Source: Linyphia triangularis (Eukaryota; Arthropoda; Arachnida; Araneae; Linyphiidae). Taken from it: a DNA stretch of 64,000 nucleotides. Positions 50,628 through 63,285 of the stretch are shown in pieces. The position numbers were made by a program, and so were the translations under genes. Each line of letters starts with the position of its first letter. Within the stretch, counting starts at the first letter, position 1. The notes under the pieces are model-generated. The model saw only the letters and a list, made by a program, of their open reading frames with translations, did no database searches and was not told where the DNA came from. The stretch lies in the NCBI GenBank assembly GCA_963978545.1, contig OZ021722.1, positions 15,380,801-15,444,800 of the forward strand, in the 5' to 3' direction.

Positions 50628-52728
50628 CAACTTTAGACCCACTTCTTATTTAGTGAGTGTTATAAAATTCGAATAGGAGATTCTCCTATATATGAGCTTC
50701 AATATCACAAACCGGAAAAAATTTTGAAAATTTTACTTTTTGAAAAATAATTCATTGAACAGTTCGTCATGTGTTTTCAATGGCGAAATCTTATTTTTGA
50801 GAAAATTGCACTTTTCGGAACAACTTTAGACCCACTTCTTATTTAGTGAGTGTTATAAAATTCAAATTCGAGATATATGAGCTTCAATATCACAAACCGG
50901 AAAAAATTTTGAAAATTTTACCTTTTGAACAATATTTCATTGAACAGTCCGCCATGTGTTTTCAATGGGGAAATTTTATTTTTGAGAAATTTGCACATTT
51001 TGAACCAACTATAGACCCACTTCTTATTTAGTGAGTGTTATAAAATTGGAATTAGAGATTCTCCTATATATAAGCTTCAATATCACACACGGGAAAAAAT
51101 TTTGAAAATTTTAATTTTTGAACAATTATTCATTGAATAGTCCACCATGTGTTTTCAATGGGGGAATTTTATTTTTTAGAAAATTGCACTTTTTGGAACA
51201 ACTTTAGACCCACTTTTTATTTAGTGAGTGTTATATAATTGAAAATGGAGATTCTCCTATATATAAGCTTCAATATCACACAATGGAAAAAATTTTGAAA
51301 ATTTTACTTTTTGAACAATAATTCATTGAACAGTCCGCCATGTGTTTTCAATGGGGAAATTTTATTTTTTAGAAAATTGCACTTTTTGGAGCAAATTTAG
51401 ACCCACTTCTTATTTAGTAAGTGTTATAAAATTGGAATTAGAGATTCTCCTATATATAAGCTTCAATATCACACACGGGAAAAAATTTTGAAAATTTTAA
51501 TTTTTGAACAATTATTCATTGAACAGTCCGTCATGTGTTTTCAATGGCGAAATCTTATTTTTGAGAAAATTGCACTTTTTGGAACAACTTTAGACCCACT
51601 TCTTATTTAGTGAGTGTTATAAAATTCAAATTCGAGATTCTCCTATATATGAGCTTCGATATCACAAACCAGAAAAAATTTTGAAAATTTTACTTTTTGA
51701 ACAATAATTCATTGAACAGTCCGCCATGTGTTTTCAATGGCGAAATCTTATTTTTTAGAAAATTGCACTTTTTGGAACAACTTTAGACCCACTTCTTATT
51801 TAGTGAGTGTTATAAAATTCAAATTCGAGATTCTCCTATATATGAGCTTCAATATCACAAACCGGAAAAAATTTTGAAAATTTTACTTTTTGAACAATAA
51901 TTCATTGAACAGTCCGCCATGTGTTTTCAATGGGGAAATTTTATTTTTTAGAAAATTGCACTTTTTGGAGCAACTTTAGACCCACTTCTTATTTAGTAAG
52001 TGTTATAAAATTGGAATTAGAGATTCTCCTATATATAAGCTTCAATATCACACACGGGAAAAAATTTTGAAAATTTTAATTTTTGAACAATTATTCATTG
52101 AACAGTCCGTCATGTGTTTTCAATGGCGAAATCTTATTTTTGAGAAAATTGCACTTTTTGGAACAACTTTAGACCCACTTCTTATTTAGTGAGTGTTATA
52201 AAATTCAAATTCGAGATTCTCCTATATATGAGCTTCGATATCACAAACCGGAAAAAATTTTGAAAATTTTACTTTTTGAACAATAATTCATTGAACAGTC
52301 CGCCATGTGTTTTCAATGGCGAAATCTTATTTTTTAGAAAATTGCACTTTTTGGAACAACTTTAGACCCACTTCTTATTTAGTGAGTGTTATAAAATTCA
52401 AATTCGAGATTCTCCTATATATGAGCTTCAATATCACAAACCGGAAAAATTTTTGAAAATTTTACTTTTTGAACAATAATTCATTGAACAGTCCGCCATG
52501 TGTTTTCAATGGAGAAATTTTATTTTTTAGAAAATTGCACTTTTTTGAACAACTTTAGACCCACTTTTTATTTAGTGAGTGTTATAAATTTGAAATTGGA
52601 TATTCTCCTATATATAAGCTTCAATATAACAAACGGGAAAAAAATTTGAAAATTTTAATTTTTGAACAATTATTCATTGAATAGTCCGCCATGTGATTTC
52701 AATGGGGAATTGTATTTTCGAGAAAATT
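50628..52728 (+). repeat. S run of 11 monomers (S32)
   Basis: 2,101 bp, partner of S20, 8-bp deletion in monomer 2 near 50874. Private AGTTCGTCATG near 50761. The 6,715-bp tandem unit starts inside monomer 1. Confidence 0.95.
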
Positions 52729-53439
52729 GCTCAAATGCTTTCAAATTGCGAATTGCAGTTGGATATATGTTTTATAGTTATTCTTGTACCAAATTTTAAT
52801 TAAAAAAAAGTATTCTAAAAATAAAAAATTCAATTTTTCGAAAATCTTGAAATATTTCAGTTTTGAGTGCATTTGAATTGAAAATTTCATTTTTAACAAA
52901 TGGTTCCAAATTGTGTTTTTTTTATTCAAAAACACATTAAAAATCAAACAAATTTCAAAATTTTGGCAAAAAAAATATTTTTGAATAGCTCTATGAGAAG
53001 TTGAAATTTTGAAACGGAAGCGCTCAGAAACTGTTTTGAGGCTTTATTTTACGTTGCATTGCTTCGATTTTGTGTACTAAAATAATATTTCATGAGCAAA
53101 TTGATGATCAGAAAGAAATCGGAAGATGACTTTTATTATCCTAGGCTACAAATTAAGGTTAAAATTCGAAAATTGAGAATTGGAAAATTGCCTAAGGATT
53201 GGCAAGTTTAATGTATATTCAAAGGGATATAAAGATTTTTTTGGCAATAACCGAATTTTAAGAAGTAAAATTTCATTTTAATAACCACTTGAATGTGGAA
53301 ATCGATTCGGATGACAATTTCTGTTACCCTAGTTGCAAAATGATTGTAAAATTTTGAAAATTTAGAAGTGTGAAATTTTCCTTACGGTTAACATTTGAAA
53401 AATTTTAAACGAAAATTTTGAAAGTTCAATTTTTAGGAC
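52729..53439 (+). repeat. Linker L33 (type II)
   Basis: 711 bp, partner of L21 and of L36. Confidence 0.95.
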
Positions 53440-54390
53440 CAACTTTAGACCCACTTCTTATTTAGTGAGTGTTATAAAATTCGAATAGGAGATTCTCCTA
53501 CATATAAGCTTCAATATCACAAACCGGAAAAAATTTTGAAAATTTTACTTTTTGAACAATAATTCATTGAACAGTCCGCCATGTGTTTTCAATGGGGAAA
53601 TTTTATTTTTGAGAAAATTGCACATTTCGAACCAACTATAGACCCACTTCTTATTTAGTGAGTGTTATAAAATTCGAATAGGAGATTCTCCTACATATAA
53701 GCTTCAATATCACAAACCGGAAAAAAATTTGAAAATTTTACTTTTTGAAAAATTATTCATTGAATAGTCCGTCATGTGTTTTCAATGGCGAAATCTTATT
53801 TTTGAGAAAATTGCACTTTTTGGAACACATTTAGACCCACTTCTTATTTAGTGAGTGTTATAAAATTCAAATTCGAGATTCTCCTATATATGAGCTTCAA
53901 TATCACAAACCGGAAAAAATTTTGAAAATTTTACTTTTTGAAAAATAATTCATTGAACATTCCGTCATGTGTTTTCAATGGGGAAATTTTATTTTTGAGA
54001 AATTTGCACATTTTGAACCAACTATAGACCCACTTCTTATTTAGTGAGTGTTATAAAATTGGAATTGGAGATTCTCCTATATATAGGCTTCAATATCACA
54101 CACGGGAAAAAATTTTGAAACTTTTACTTTTTGAACAATTATTCATTGAATATTCCACCATGTGTTTTCAATGGGGGAATTTTATTTTTTAGAAAATTGC
54201 ACTTTTTGGAACAACTTTAGACCCACTTTTTATTTAGTGAGTGTTATAAAATCGAAAATGGAGACTCTCCTATATATAAGCTTCAATATCACAAACGGGA
54301 AAAAATTTTGAAAATTTTACTTTTTGAACAATTATTCATTGAATAGTCCGCCATGTGATTTCAATGGGGAATTGTATTTTCAAGAAAATT
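53440..54390 (+). repeat. S run of 5 monomers (S33)
   Basis: 951 bp, partner of S21 without its 2-bp deletion; AAATCGAAAATGG where S21 has AAATCAAAAATGG. Confidence 0.95.
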
Positions 54391-55099
54391 GCTCAAATGC
54401 TTTCAAATTGCGAATTGCAGTTGGATATATGTTTTATAATTATTCTTGTACCAAATTTTAATTAAAAAAAAGTATTCTAAAAATAAAAAATTCAATTTTT
54501 CGAAAATCTTGAAATATTTCAGTTTTGAGTGTATTTGAATGGAAAATTTCATTTTTAACAAATGGTTCCAAATTGTGTTTTTTTATTCAAAAACACATTA
54601 AAAATCAAACAAATTTCAAAATTTTGGCAAAAAAAACTATTTTTGAATAGCTCTATGAGAAGTTGAAATTTTGAAACGAAAGCGCTCAGAAATTGTTTTG
54701 AGGCTTTATTTTACGTAGCATTGCTTCGATTTTGTGTACTAAAATAATATTTCATGAGCAAATTGATGATCAGAAAGAAATCGGAAGATTACTTGTTTTA
54801 TCCTAGGCTACAAATTAAGGTTAAAATTCGAAAATTGAGAATTGGAAAATTGCCTAAGGATTGGCAAGTTTAATGTATATTCAAAGGGATATAAAGATTT
54901 TTTTGGCAATAACCGAATTTTGAGAAGTAAAATTTCATTTTAATAACCACTTGAATGTGGAAATCAATTCGGATGACAATTTCTGTTACCCTAGTTGCAA
55001 AAATTGTAAAATTTTGAAAATTCAGAAGTGTGTAGTTTTCTATACTGTTAACATGGGAAAAATTTTAAACGAAAATTTTGAAAGTTCAATTTTTAGGAC
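54391..55099 (+). repeat. Linker L34 (type III')
   Basis: 709 bp, partner of L22 and L37. Confidence 0.95.
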
Positions 55100-55857
55100 C
55101 AACTTTAGACCCACTTCTTATTTAGTGAGTGTTATAAAATTCAAATAGGAGATTCTCCTATATATGAGCTTCAATATCACAAACCGGGAAAAAAATTTTA
55201 AATTTTACTTTTTGAAAAATAATTCATTGAACAGTCCGTCATGTGTTTTCAATGGGGAAATTTTATTTTTGAGAAATTTGTACATTTTGAACCAACTATA
55301 GACCCACTTCTTATTTAGTGAGTGTTAAAAAATTGGAATTGGAGATTCTCCTATATATAAGCTTCAATATCACACACCGGAAAAAATTTTGAAAATTTTA
55401 CTTTTTGAACAATAATTCATTGAACAGTCCGCCATGTGTTTTCAATGGGGAAATTTTATTTTTTAGAAAATTGAACTTTTTGGAACAACTTTAGACCCAC
55501 TTCTTATTTAGTAAGTGTTATAAAATTGGAATTGGAGATTCTCCTATATATAAGCTTCAATATCACACACGGGAAAAAATTTTGAAAATTTTACTTTTTG
55601 AACAATTATTCATTGAATAGTCCACCATGTGTTTTCAATGGGGGAATTTTATTTTTTAGAAAATTGCACTTTTTGGAACAACTTTAGACCCACTTTTTAT
55701 TTAGTGAGTGTTATAAAATTGAAAATGGAGACTCTCCTATATATAAGCTTCAATATCACAAACGGGAAAAAATTTTGAAAATTTTACTTTTTGAACAATT
55801 ATTCATTGAATAGTCCGCCATGTGATTTCAATGGGGAATTGTATTTTCAAGAAAATT
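55100..55857 (+). repeat. S run of 4 monomers (S34)
   Basis: 758 bp, partner of S22 and S37; T at 55281 is private. Confidence 0.95.
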
Positions 55858-56570
55858 GCTCAAATGCTTTCAAATTGCGAATTGCAGTTGGATATATGTT
55901 TTATAATTATTCTTGTACCAAATTTTAATTAAAAAAAAAGTATTCTAAAAATAAAAAATTCAATTTTTCGAAAATCTTGAAATATTTCAGTTTGGAGTGT
56001 ATTTGAATGGAAAATTTCATTTTTAACAAATGGTTCCAAATTGTGTTTTTTTATTCAAAAACACATTAAAAATCAAACAAATTTCAAAATTTTAGCAAAA
56101 AAAAGCTATTTTTGAATAGCTCTATGAGAAGTTGAAATTTTGAAACGAAAGCGCTCAGAAACTGTTTTGAGGCTTTATTTTACGTAGCATTGCTTCGATT
56201 TTGTGTACTAAAATAATATTTCATGAGCAAATTGATGATCAGAAAGAAATCGGAAGATTACTTGTATTATCCTAGGCTACAAATTAAGGTTAAAATTCGA
56301 AAATTTAGAATTGGAAAATTGCCTAAGGATTGGCAAGTTTAATGTATATTCAAAGGGATATAAAGATTTTTTTGGCAATAACCGAATTTTGAGAAGTAAA
56401 ATTTCATTTTAATAACCACTTGAATGTGGAAATCGATTCGGATGACAATTTCTGTTACCCTAGTTGCAAAATGATTGTAAAATTTTGAAAATTCAGAAGT
56501 GTGTAATTTTCCATACTGTTAACATGGGAAAAATTTTAAACGAAAATTTTGAAAGTTCAATTTTTAGGAC
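55858..56570 (+). repeat. Linker L35, mosaic
   Basis: 713 bp. Left part is type IV (TTTGGAGTG), but from about 56100 it reads GCTATTTTTGAATAGCTC, AGAAGTTG, GAAAATTTAGAATTGG and TGCCTAAGG, matching early-region linkers such as L7 and L8 instead of type IV. A crossover or conversion tract inside the linker is the simplest reading. Confidence 0.93.
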
Positions 56571-59443
56571 CAACTTTAGACCCACTTCTTATTTAGTGAG
56601 TGTTATAAAATTCGAATAGGAGATTCTCCTATATATGAGCTTCAATATCACAAACCGGAAAAAATTTTGAAAATTTTACTTTTTGAAAAATAATTCATTG
56701 AACAGTCCGTCATGTGTTTTCAATGGGGAAATTTTATTTTTGAGAAATTTGCACATTTTGAACCAACTATAGACCCACTTCTTATTTAGTGAGTGTTATA
56801 AAATTGGAATTGGAGATTCTCCTATATATAAGCTTCAATATCACACACCGGAAAAAAATTTGAAAATTTTACTTTTTGAACAATAATTCATTGAACAGTC
56901 CGCCATGTGTTTTCAATGGGGAAATTTTATTTTTTAGAAAATTGCACTTTTTGGAACAACTTTAGACCCACTTCTTATTTAGTAAGTGTTATAAAATTGG
57001 AATTGGAGATTCTCCTATATATAAGCTTCAATATCACACACGGGAAAAAATTTTGAAAATTTTACTTTTTGAACAATTATTCATTGAATAGTCCACCATG
57101 TGTTTTCAATGGGGGAATTTTATTTTTTAGAAAATTGCACTTTTTGGAACAACTTTAGACCCACTTTTTATTTAGTGAGTGTTATAAAATTGAAAATGGA
57201 GACTCTCCTATATATAAGCTTCAATATCACAAACAGGAAAAAATTTTGAAAATTTTACTTTTTGAACAATTATTCATTGAATAGTCCGTCATGTGTTTTC
57301 AATGGCGAAATCTTATTTTTGAGAAAATTGCACTTTTTGGAACAACTTTAGACCCACTTTTTATTTAGTGAGTGTTATAAAATTGAAATTGGATATTCTC
57401 CTATATATAATCTTCAATATCACAAACGGGAAAAAATTTTGAAAATTTTAATTTTTGAACAATTATTCATTGAATAGTCCGCCATGTGAATTCAATGGCG
57501 AAATCTTATTTTTGAGAAAATTGCACTTTTCGGAACAACTTTAGACCCACTTCTTATTTAGTGAGTGTTATAAAATTCAAATTCGAGATATATGAGCTTC
57601 AATATCACAAACCGGAAAAAATTTTGAAAATTTTACCTTTTGAACAATATTTCATTGAACAGTCCGCCATGTGTTTTCAATGGGGAAATTTTATTTTTGA
57701 GAAATTTGCACATTTTGAACCAACTATAGACCCACTTCTTATTTAGTGAGTGTTATAAAATTGGAATTAGAGATTCTCCTATATATAAGCTTCAATATCA
57801 CACACGGGAAAAAATTTTGAAAATTTTAATTTTTGAACAATTATTCATTGAATAGTCCACCATGTGTTTTCAATGGGGGAATTTTATTTTTTAGAAAATT
57901 GCACTTTTTGGAACAACTTTAGACCCACTTTTTATTTAGTGAGTGTTATATAATTGAAAATGGAGATTCTCCTATATATAAGCTTCAATATCACACAATG
58001 GAAAAAATTTTGAAAATTTTACTTTTTGAACAATAATTCATTGAACAGTCCGCCATGTGTTTTCAATGGGGAAATTTTATTTTTTAGAAAATTGCACTTT
58101 TTGGAGCAAATTTAGACCCACTTCTTATTTAGTAAGTGTTATAAAATTGGAATTAGAGATTCTCCTATATATAAGCTTCAATATCACACACGGGAAAAAA
58201 TTTTGAAAATTTTAATTTTTGAACAATTATTCATTGAACAGTCCGTCATGTGTTTTCAATGGCGAAATCTTATTTTTGAGAAAATTGCACTTTTTGGAAC
58301 AACTTTAGACCCACTTCTTATTTAGTGAGTGTTATAAAATTCAAATTCGAGATTCTCCTATATATGAGCTTCGATATCACAAACCAGAAAAAATTTTGAA
58401 AATTTTACTTTTTGAACAATAATTCATTGAACAGTCCGCCATGTGTTTTCAATGGCGAAATCTTATTTTTTAGAAAATTGCACTTTTTGGAACAACTTTA
58501 GACCCACTTCTTATTTAGTGAGTGTTATAAAATTCAAATTCGAGATTCTCCTATATATGAGCTTCAATATCACAAACCGGAAAAAATTTTGAAAATTTTA
58601 CTTTTTGAACAATAATTCATTGAACAGTCCGCCATGTGTTTTCAATGGGGAAATTTTATTTTTTAGAAAATTGCACTTTTTGGAGCAACTTTAGACCCAC
58701 TTCTTATTTAGTAAGTGTTATAAAATTGGAATTAGAGATTCTCCTATATATAAGCTTCAATATCACACACGGGAAAAAATTTTGAAAATTTTAATTTTTG
58801 AACAATTATTCATTGAACAGTCCGTCATGTGTTTTCAATGGCGAAATCTTATTTTTGAGAAAATTGCACTTTTTGGAACAACTTTAGACCCACTTCTTAT
58901 TTAGTGAGTGTTATAAAATTCAAATTCGAGATTCTCCTATATATGAGCTTCGATATCACAAACCGGAAAAAATTTTGAAAATTTTACTTTTTGAACAATA
59001 ATTCATTGAACAGTCCGCCATGTGTTTTCAATGGCGAAATCTTATTTTTTAGAAAATTGCACTTTTTGGAACAACTTTAGACCCACTTCTTATTTAGTGA
59101 GTGTTATAAAATTCAAATTCGAGATTCTCCTATATATGAGCTTCAATATCACAAACCGGAAAAATTTTTGAAAATTTTACTTTTTGAACAATAATTCATT
59201 GAACAGTCCGCCATGTGTTTTCAATGGAGAAATTTTATTTTTTAGAAAATTGCACTTTTTTGAACAACTTTAGACCCACTTTTTATTTAGTGAGTGTTAT
59301 AAATTTGAAATTGGATATTCTCCTATATATAAGCTTCAATATAACAAACGGGAAAAAAATTTGAAAATTTTAATTTTTGAACAATTATTCATTGAATAGT
59401 CCGCCATGTGATTTCAATGGGGAATTGTATTTTCGAGAAAATT
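56571..59443 (+). repeat. S run of 15 monomers (S35), formed by loss of two linkers
   Basis: 2,873 bp, 15 x 193 - 14 - 8. Monomers 1-4 match S14/S26. At about 57285 the sequence jumps to the first monomer of an S31-like run, and at about 57491 to the first monomer of an S32-like run; each jump skips one linker plus one monomer (about 890 bp). The 8-bp deletion near 57588 is therefore in monomer 6 instead of monomer 2. Confidence 0.94.
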
Positions 59444-60154
59444 GCTCAAATGCTTTCAAATTGCGAATTGCAGTTGGATATATGTTTTATAGTTATTCTT
59501 GTACCAAATTTTAATTAAAAAAAAGTATTCTAAAAATAAAAAATTCAATTTTTCGAAAATCTTGAAATATTTCAGTTTTGAGTGCATTTGAATTGAAAAT
59601 TTCATTTTTAACAAATGGTTCCAAATTGTGTTTTTTTTATTCAAAAACACATTAAAAATCAAACAAATTTCAAAATTTTGGCAAAAAAAATATTTTTGAA
59701 TAGCTCTATGAGAAGTTGAAATTTTGAAACGGAAGCGCTCAGAAACTGTTTTGAGGCTTTATTTTACGTTGCATTGCTTCGATTTTGTGTACTAAAATAA
59801 TATTTCATGAGCAAATTGATGATCAGAAAGAAATCGGAAGATGACTTTTATTATCCTAGGCTACAAATTAAGGTTAAAATTCGAAAATTGAGAATTGGAA
59901 AATTGCCTAAGGATTGGCAAGTTTAATGTATATTCAAAGGGATATAAAGATTTTTTTGGCAATAACCGAATTTTAAGAAGTAAAATTTCATTTTAATAAC
60001 CACTTGAATGTGGAAATCGATTCGGATGACAATTTCTGTTACCCTAGTTGCAAAATGATTGTAAAATTTTGAAAATTTAGAAGTGTGAAATTTTCCTTAC
60101 GGTTAACATTTGAAAAATTTTAAACGAAAATTTTGAAAGTTCAATTTTTAGGAC
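59444..60154 (+). repeat. Linker L36 (type II)
   Basis: 711 bp, copy of L33 at +6,715. Confidence 0.95.
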
Positions 60155-61105
60155 CAACTTTAGACCCACTTCTTATTTAGTGAGTGTTATAAAATTCGAA
60201 TAGGAGATTCTCCTACATATAAGCTTCAATATCACAAACCGGAAAAAATTTTGAAAATTTTACTTTTTGAACAATAATTCATTGAACAGTCCGCCATGTG
60301 TTTTCAATGGGGAAATTTTATTTTTGAGAAAATTGCACATTTCGAACCAACTATAGACCCACTTCTTATTTAGTGAGTGTTATAAAATTCGAATAGGAGA
60401 TTCTCCTACATATAAGCTTCAATATCACAAACCGGAAAAAAATTTGAAAATTTTACTTTTTGAAAAATTATTCATTGAATAGTCCGTCATGTGTTTTCAA
60501 TGGCGAAATCTTATTTTTGAGAAAATTGCACTTTTTGGAACACATTTAGACCCACTTCTTATTTAGTGAGTGTTATAAAATTCAAATTCGAGATTCTCCT
60601 ATATATGAGCTTCAATATCACAAACCGGAAAAAATTTTGAAAATTTTACTTTTTGAAAAATAATTCATTGAACATTCCGTCATGTGTTTTCAATGGGGAA
60701 ATTTTATTTTTGAGAAATTTGCACATTTTGAACCAACTATAGACCCACTTCTTATTTAGTGAGTGTTATAAAATTGGAATTGGAGATTCTCCTATATATA
60801 GGCTTCAATATCACACACGGGAAAAAATTTTGAAACTTTTACTTTTTGAACAATTATTCATTGAATATTCCACCATGTGTTTTCAATGGGGGAATTTTAT
60901 TTTTTAGAAAATTGCACTTTTTGGAACAACTTTAGACCCACTTTTTATTTAGTGAGTGTTATAAAATCGAAAATGGAGACTCTCCTATATATAAGCTTCA
61001 ATATCACAAACGGGAAAAAATTTTGAAAATTTTACTTTTTGAACAATTATTCATTGAATAGTCCGCCATGTGATTTCAATGGGGAATTGTATTTTCAAGA
61101 AAATT
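60155..61105 (+). repeat. S run of 5 monomers (S36)
   Basis: 951 bp, copy of S33 at +6,715. Confidence 0.95.
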
Positions 61106-61814
61106 GCTCAAATGCTTTCAAATTGCGAATTGCAGTTGGATATATGTTTTATAATTATTCTTGTACCAAATTTTAATTAAAAAAAAGTATTCTAAAAATA
61201 AAAAATTCAATTTTTCGAAAATCTTGAAATATTTCAGTTTTGAGTGTATTTGAATGGAAAATTTCATTTTTAACAAATGGTTCCAAATTGTGTTTTTTTA
61301 TTCAAAAACACATTAAAAATCAAACAAATTTCAAAATTTTGGCAAAAAAAACTATTTTTGAATAGCTCTATGAGAAGTTGAAATTTTGAAACGAAAGCGC
61401 TCAGAAATTGTTTTGAGGCTTTATTTTACGTAGCATTGCTTCGATTTTGTGTACTAAAATAATATTTCATGAGCAAATTGATGATCAGAAAGAAATCGGA
61501 AGATTACTTGTTTTATCCTAGGCTACAAATTAAGGTTAAAATTCGAAAATTGAGAATTGGAAAATTGCCTAAGGATTGGCAAGTTTAATGTATATTCAAA
61601 GGGATATAAAGATTTTTTTGGCAATAACCGAATTTTGAGAAGTAAAATTTCATTTTAATAACCACTTGAATGTGGAAATCAATTCGGATGACAATTTCTG
61701 TTACCCTAGTTGCAAAAATTGTAAAATTTTGAAAATTCAGAAGTGTGTAGTTTTCTATACTGTTAACATGGGAAAAATTTTAAACGAAAATTTTGAAAGT
61801 TCAATTTTTAGGAC
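61106..61814 (+). repeat. Linker L37 (type III')
   Basis: 709 bp, copy of L34 at +6,715. Confidence 0.95.
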
Positions 61815-62572
61815 CAACTTTAGACCCACTTCTTATTTAGTGAGTGTTATAAAATTCAAATAGGAGATTCTCCTATATATGAGCTTCAATATCACAAACC
61901 GGGAAAAAAATTTTAAATTTTACTTTTTGAAAAATAATTCATTGAACAGTCCGTCATGTGTTTTCAATGGGGAAATTTTATTTTTGAGAAATTTGCACAT
62001 TTTGAACCAACTATAGACCCACTTCTTATTTAGTGAGTGTTAAAAAATTGGAATTGGAGATTCTCCTATATATAAGCTTCAATATCACACACCGGAAAAA
62101 ATTTTGAAAATTTTACTTTTTGAACAATAATTCATTGAACAGTCCGCCATGTGTTTTCAATGGGGAAATTTTATTTTTTAGAAAATTGAACTTTTTGGAA
62201 CAACTTTAGACCCACTTCTTATTTAGTAAGTGTTATAAAATTGGAATTGGAGATTCTCCTATATATAAGCTTCAATATCACACACGGGAAAAAATTTTGA
62301 AAATTTTACTTTTTGAACAATTATTCATTGAATAGTCCACCATGTGTTTTCAATGGGGGAATTTTATTTTTTAGAAAATTGCACTTTTTGGAACAACTTT
62401 AGACCCACTTTTTATTTAGTGAGTGTTATAAAATTGAAAATGGAGACTCTCCTATATATAAGCTTCAATATCACAAACGGGAAAAAATTTTGAAAATTTT
62501 ACTTTTTGAACAATTATTCATTGAATAGTCCGCCATGTGATTTCAATGGGGAATTGTATTTTCAAGAAAATT
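61815..62572 (+). repeat. S run of 4 monomers (S37)
   Basis: 758 bp, copy of S34 with C at 61996. Confidence 0.95.
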
Positions 62573-63285
62573 GCTCAAATGCTTTCAAATTGCGAATTGC
62601 AGTTGGATATATGTTTTATAATTATTCTTGTACCAAATTTTAATTAAAAAAAAAGTATTCTAAAAATAAAAAATTCAATTTTTCGAAAATCTTGAAATAT
62701 TTCAGTTTGGAGTGTATTTGAATGGAAAATTTCATTTTTAACAAATGGTTCCAAATTGTGTTTTTTTATTCAAAAACACATTAAAAATCAAACAAATTTC
62801 AAAATTTTAGCAAAAAAAAGCTATTTTTGAATAGCTCTATGAGAAGTTGAAATTTTGAAACGAAAGCGCTCAGAAACTGTTTTGAGGCTTTATTTTACGT
62901 AGCATTGCTTCGATTTTGTGTACTAAAATAATATTTCATGAGCAAATTGATGATCAGAAAGAAATCGGAAGATTACTTGTATTATCCTAGGCTACAAATT
63001 AAGGTTAAAATTCGAAAATTTAGAATTGGAAAATTGCCTAAGGATTGGCAAGTTTAATGTATATTCAAAGGGATATAAAGATTTTTTTGGCAATAACCGA
63101 ATTTTGAGAAGTAAAATTTCATTTTAATAACCACTTGAATGTGGAAATCGATTCGGATGACAATTTCTGTTACCCTAGTTGCAAAATGATTGTAAAATTT
63201 TGAAAATTCAGAAGTGTGTAATTTTCCATACTGTTAACATGGGAAAAATTTTAAACGAAAATTTTGAAAGTTCAATTTTTAGGAC
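62573..63285 (+). repeat. Linker L38, mosaic
   Basis: 713 bp, copy of L35 including its mosaic switch, which shows the mosaic predates the 6,715-bp duplication. Confidence 0.95.

Larger units (their letters stand above)
35939..55857 (+). repeat. 19.9-kb super-repeat, copy B (L23 to S34)
   Basis: Twelve linkers (L23-L34) follow the same sequence of monomer counts as copy A except in three places: S28 has 8 monomers where S16 has 7, S29 has 3 where S17 has 4, and S31 has 2 where S19 has 3. The net change is one monomer, which accounts for the 192-bp shorter length. Private substitutions (for example CGAAAATC to AGAAAATC near 39954 in L25) show it is a real second copy rather than a duplicated assembly segment. 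Confidence 0.92.
50776..57490 (+). repeat. 6,715-bp tandem repeat, copy 1
   Basis: Landmarks recur with a constant offset of 6,715 bp: 52729 to 59444, 54391 to 61106, 55858 to 62573. The unit covers most of S32, L33, S33, L34, S34, L35 and the first part of S35. The one clear difference I noticed is T at 55281 against C at 61996, so this looks like the youngest large event in the window. Confidence 0.92.

Noticed and set aside
15828..55857. Assembly duplication artefact for the 20-kb copies
   Set aside because: The copies have private substitutions and three different monomer counts, which a pure artefact would not produce. Read depth should still be checked.
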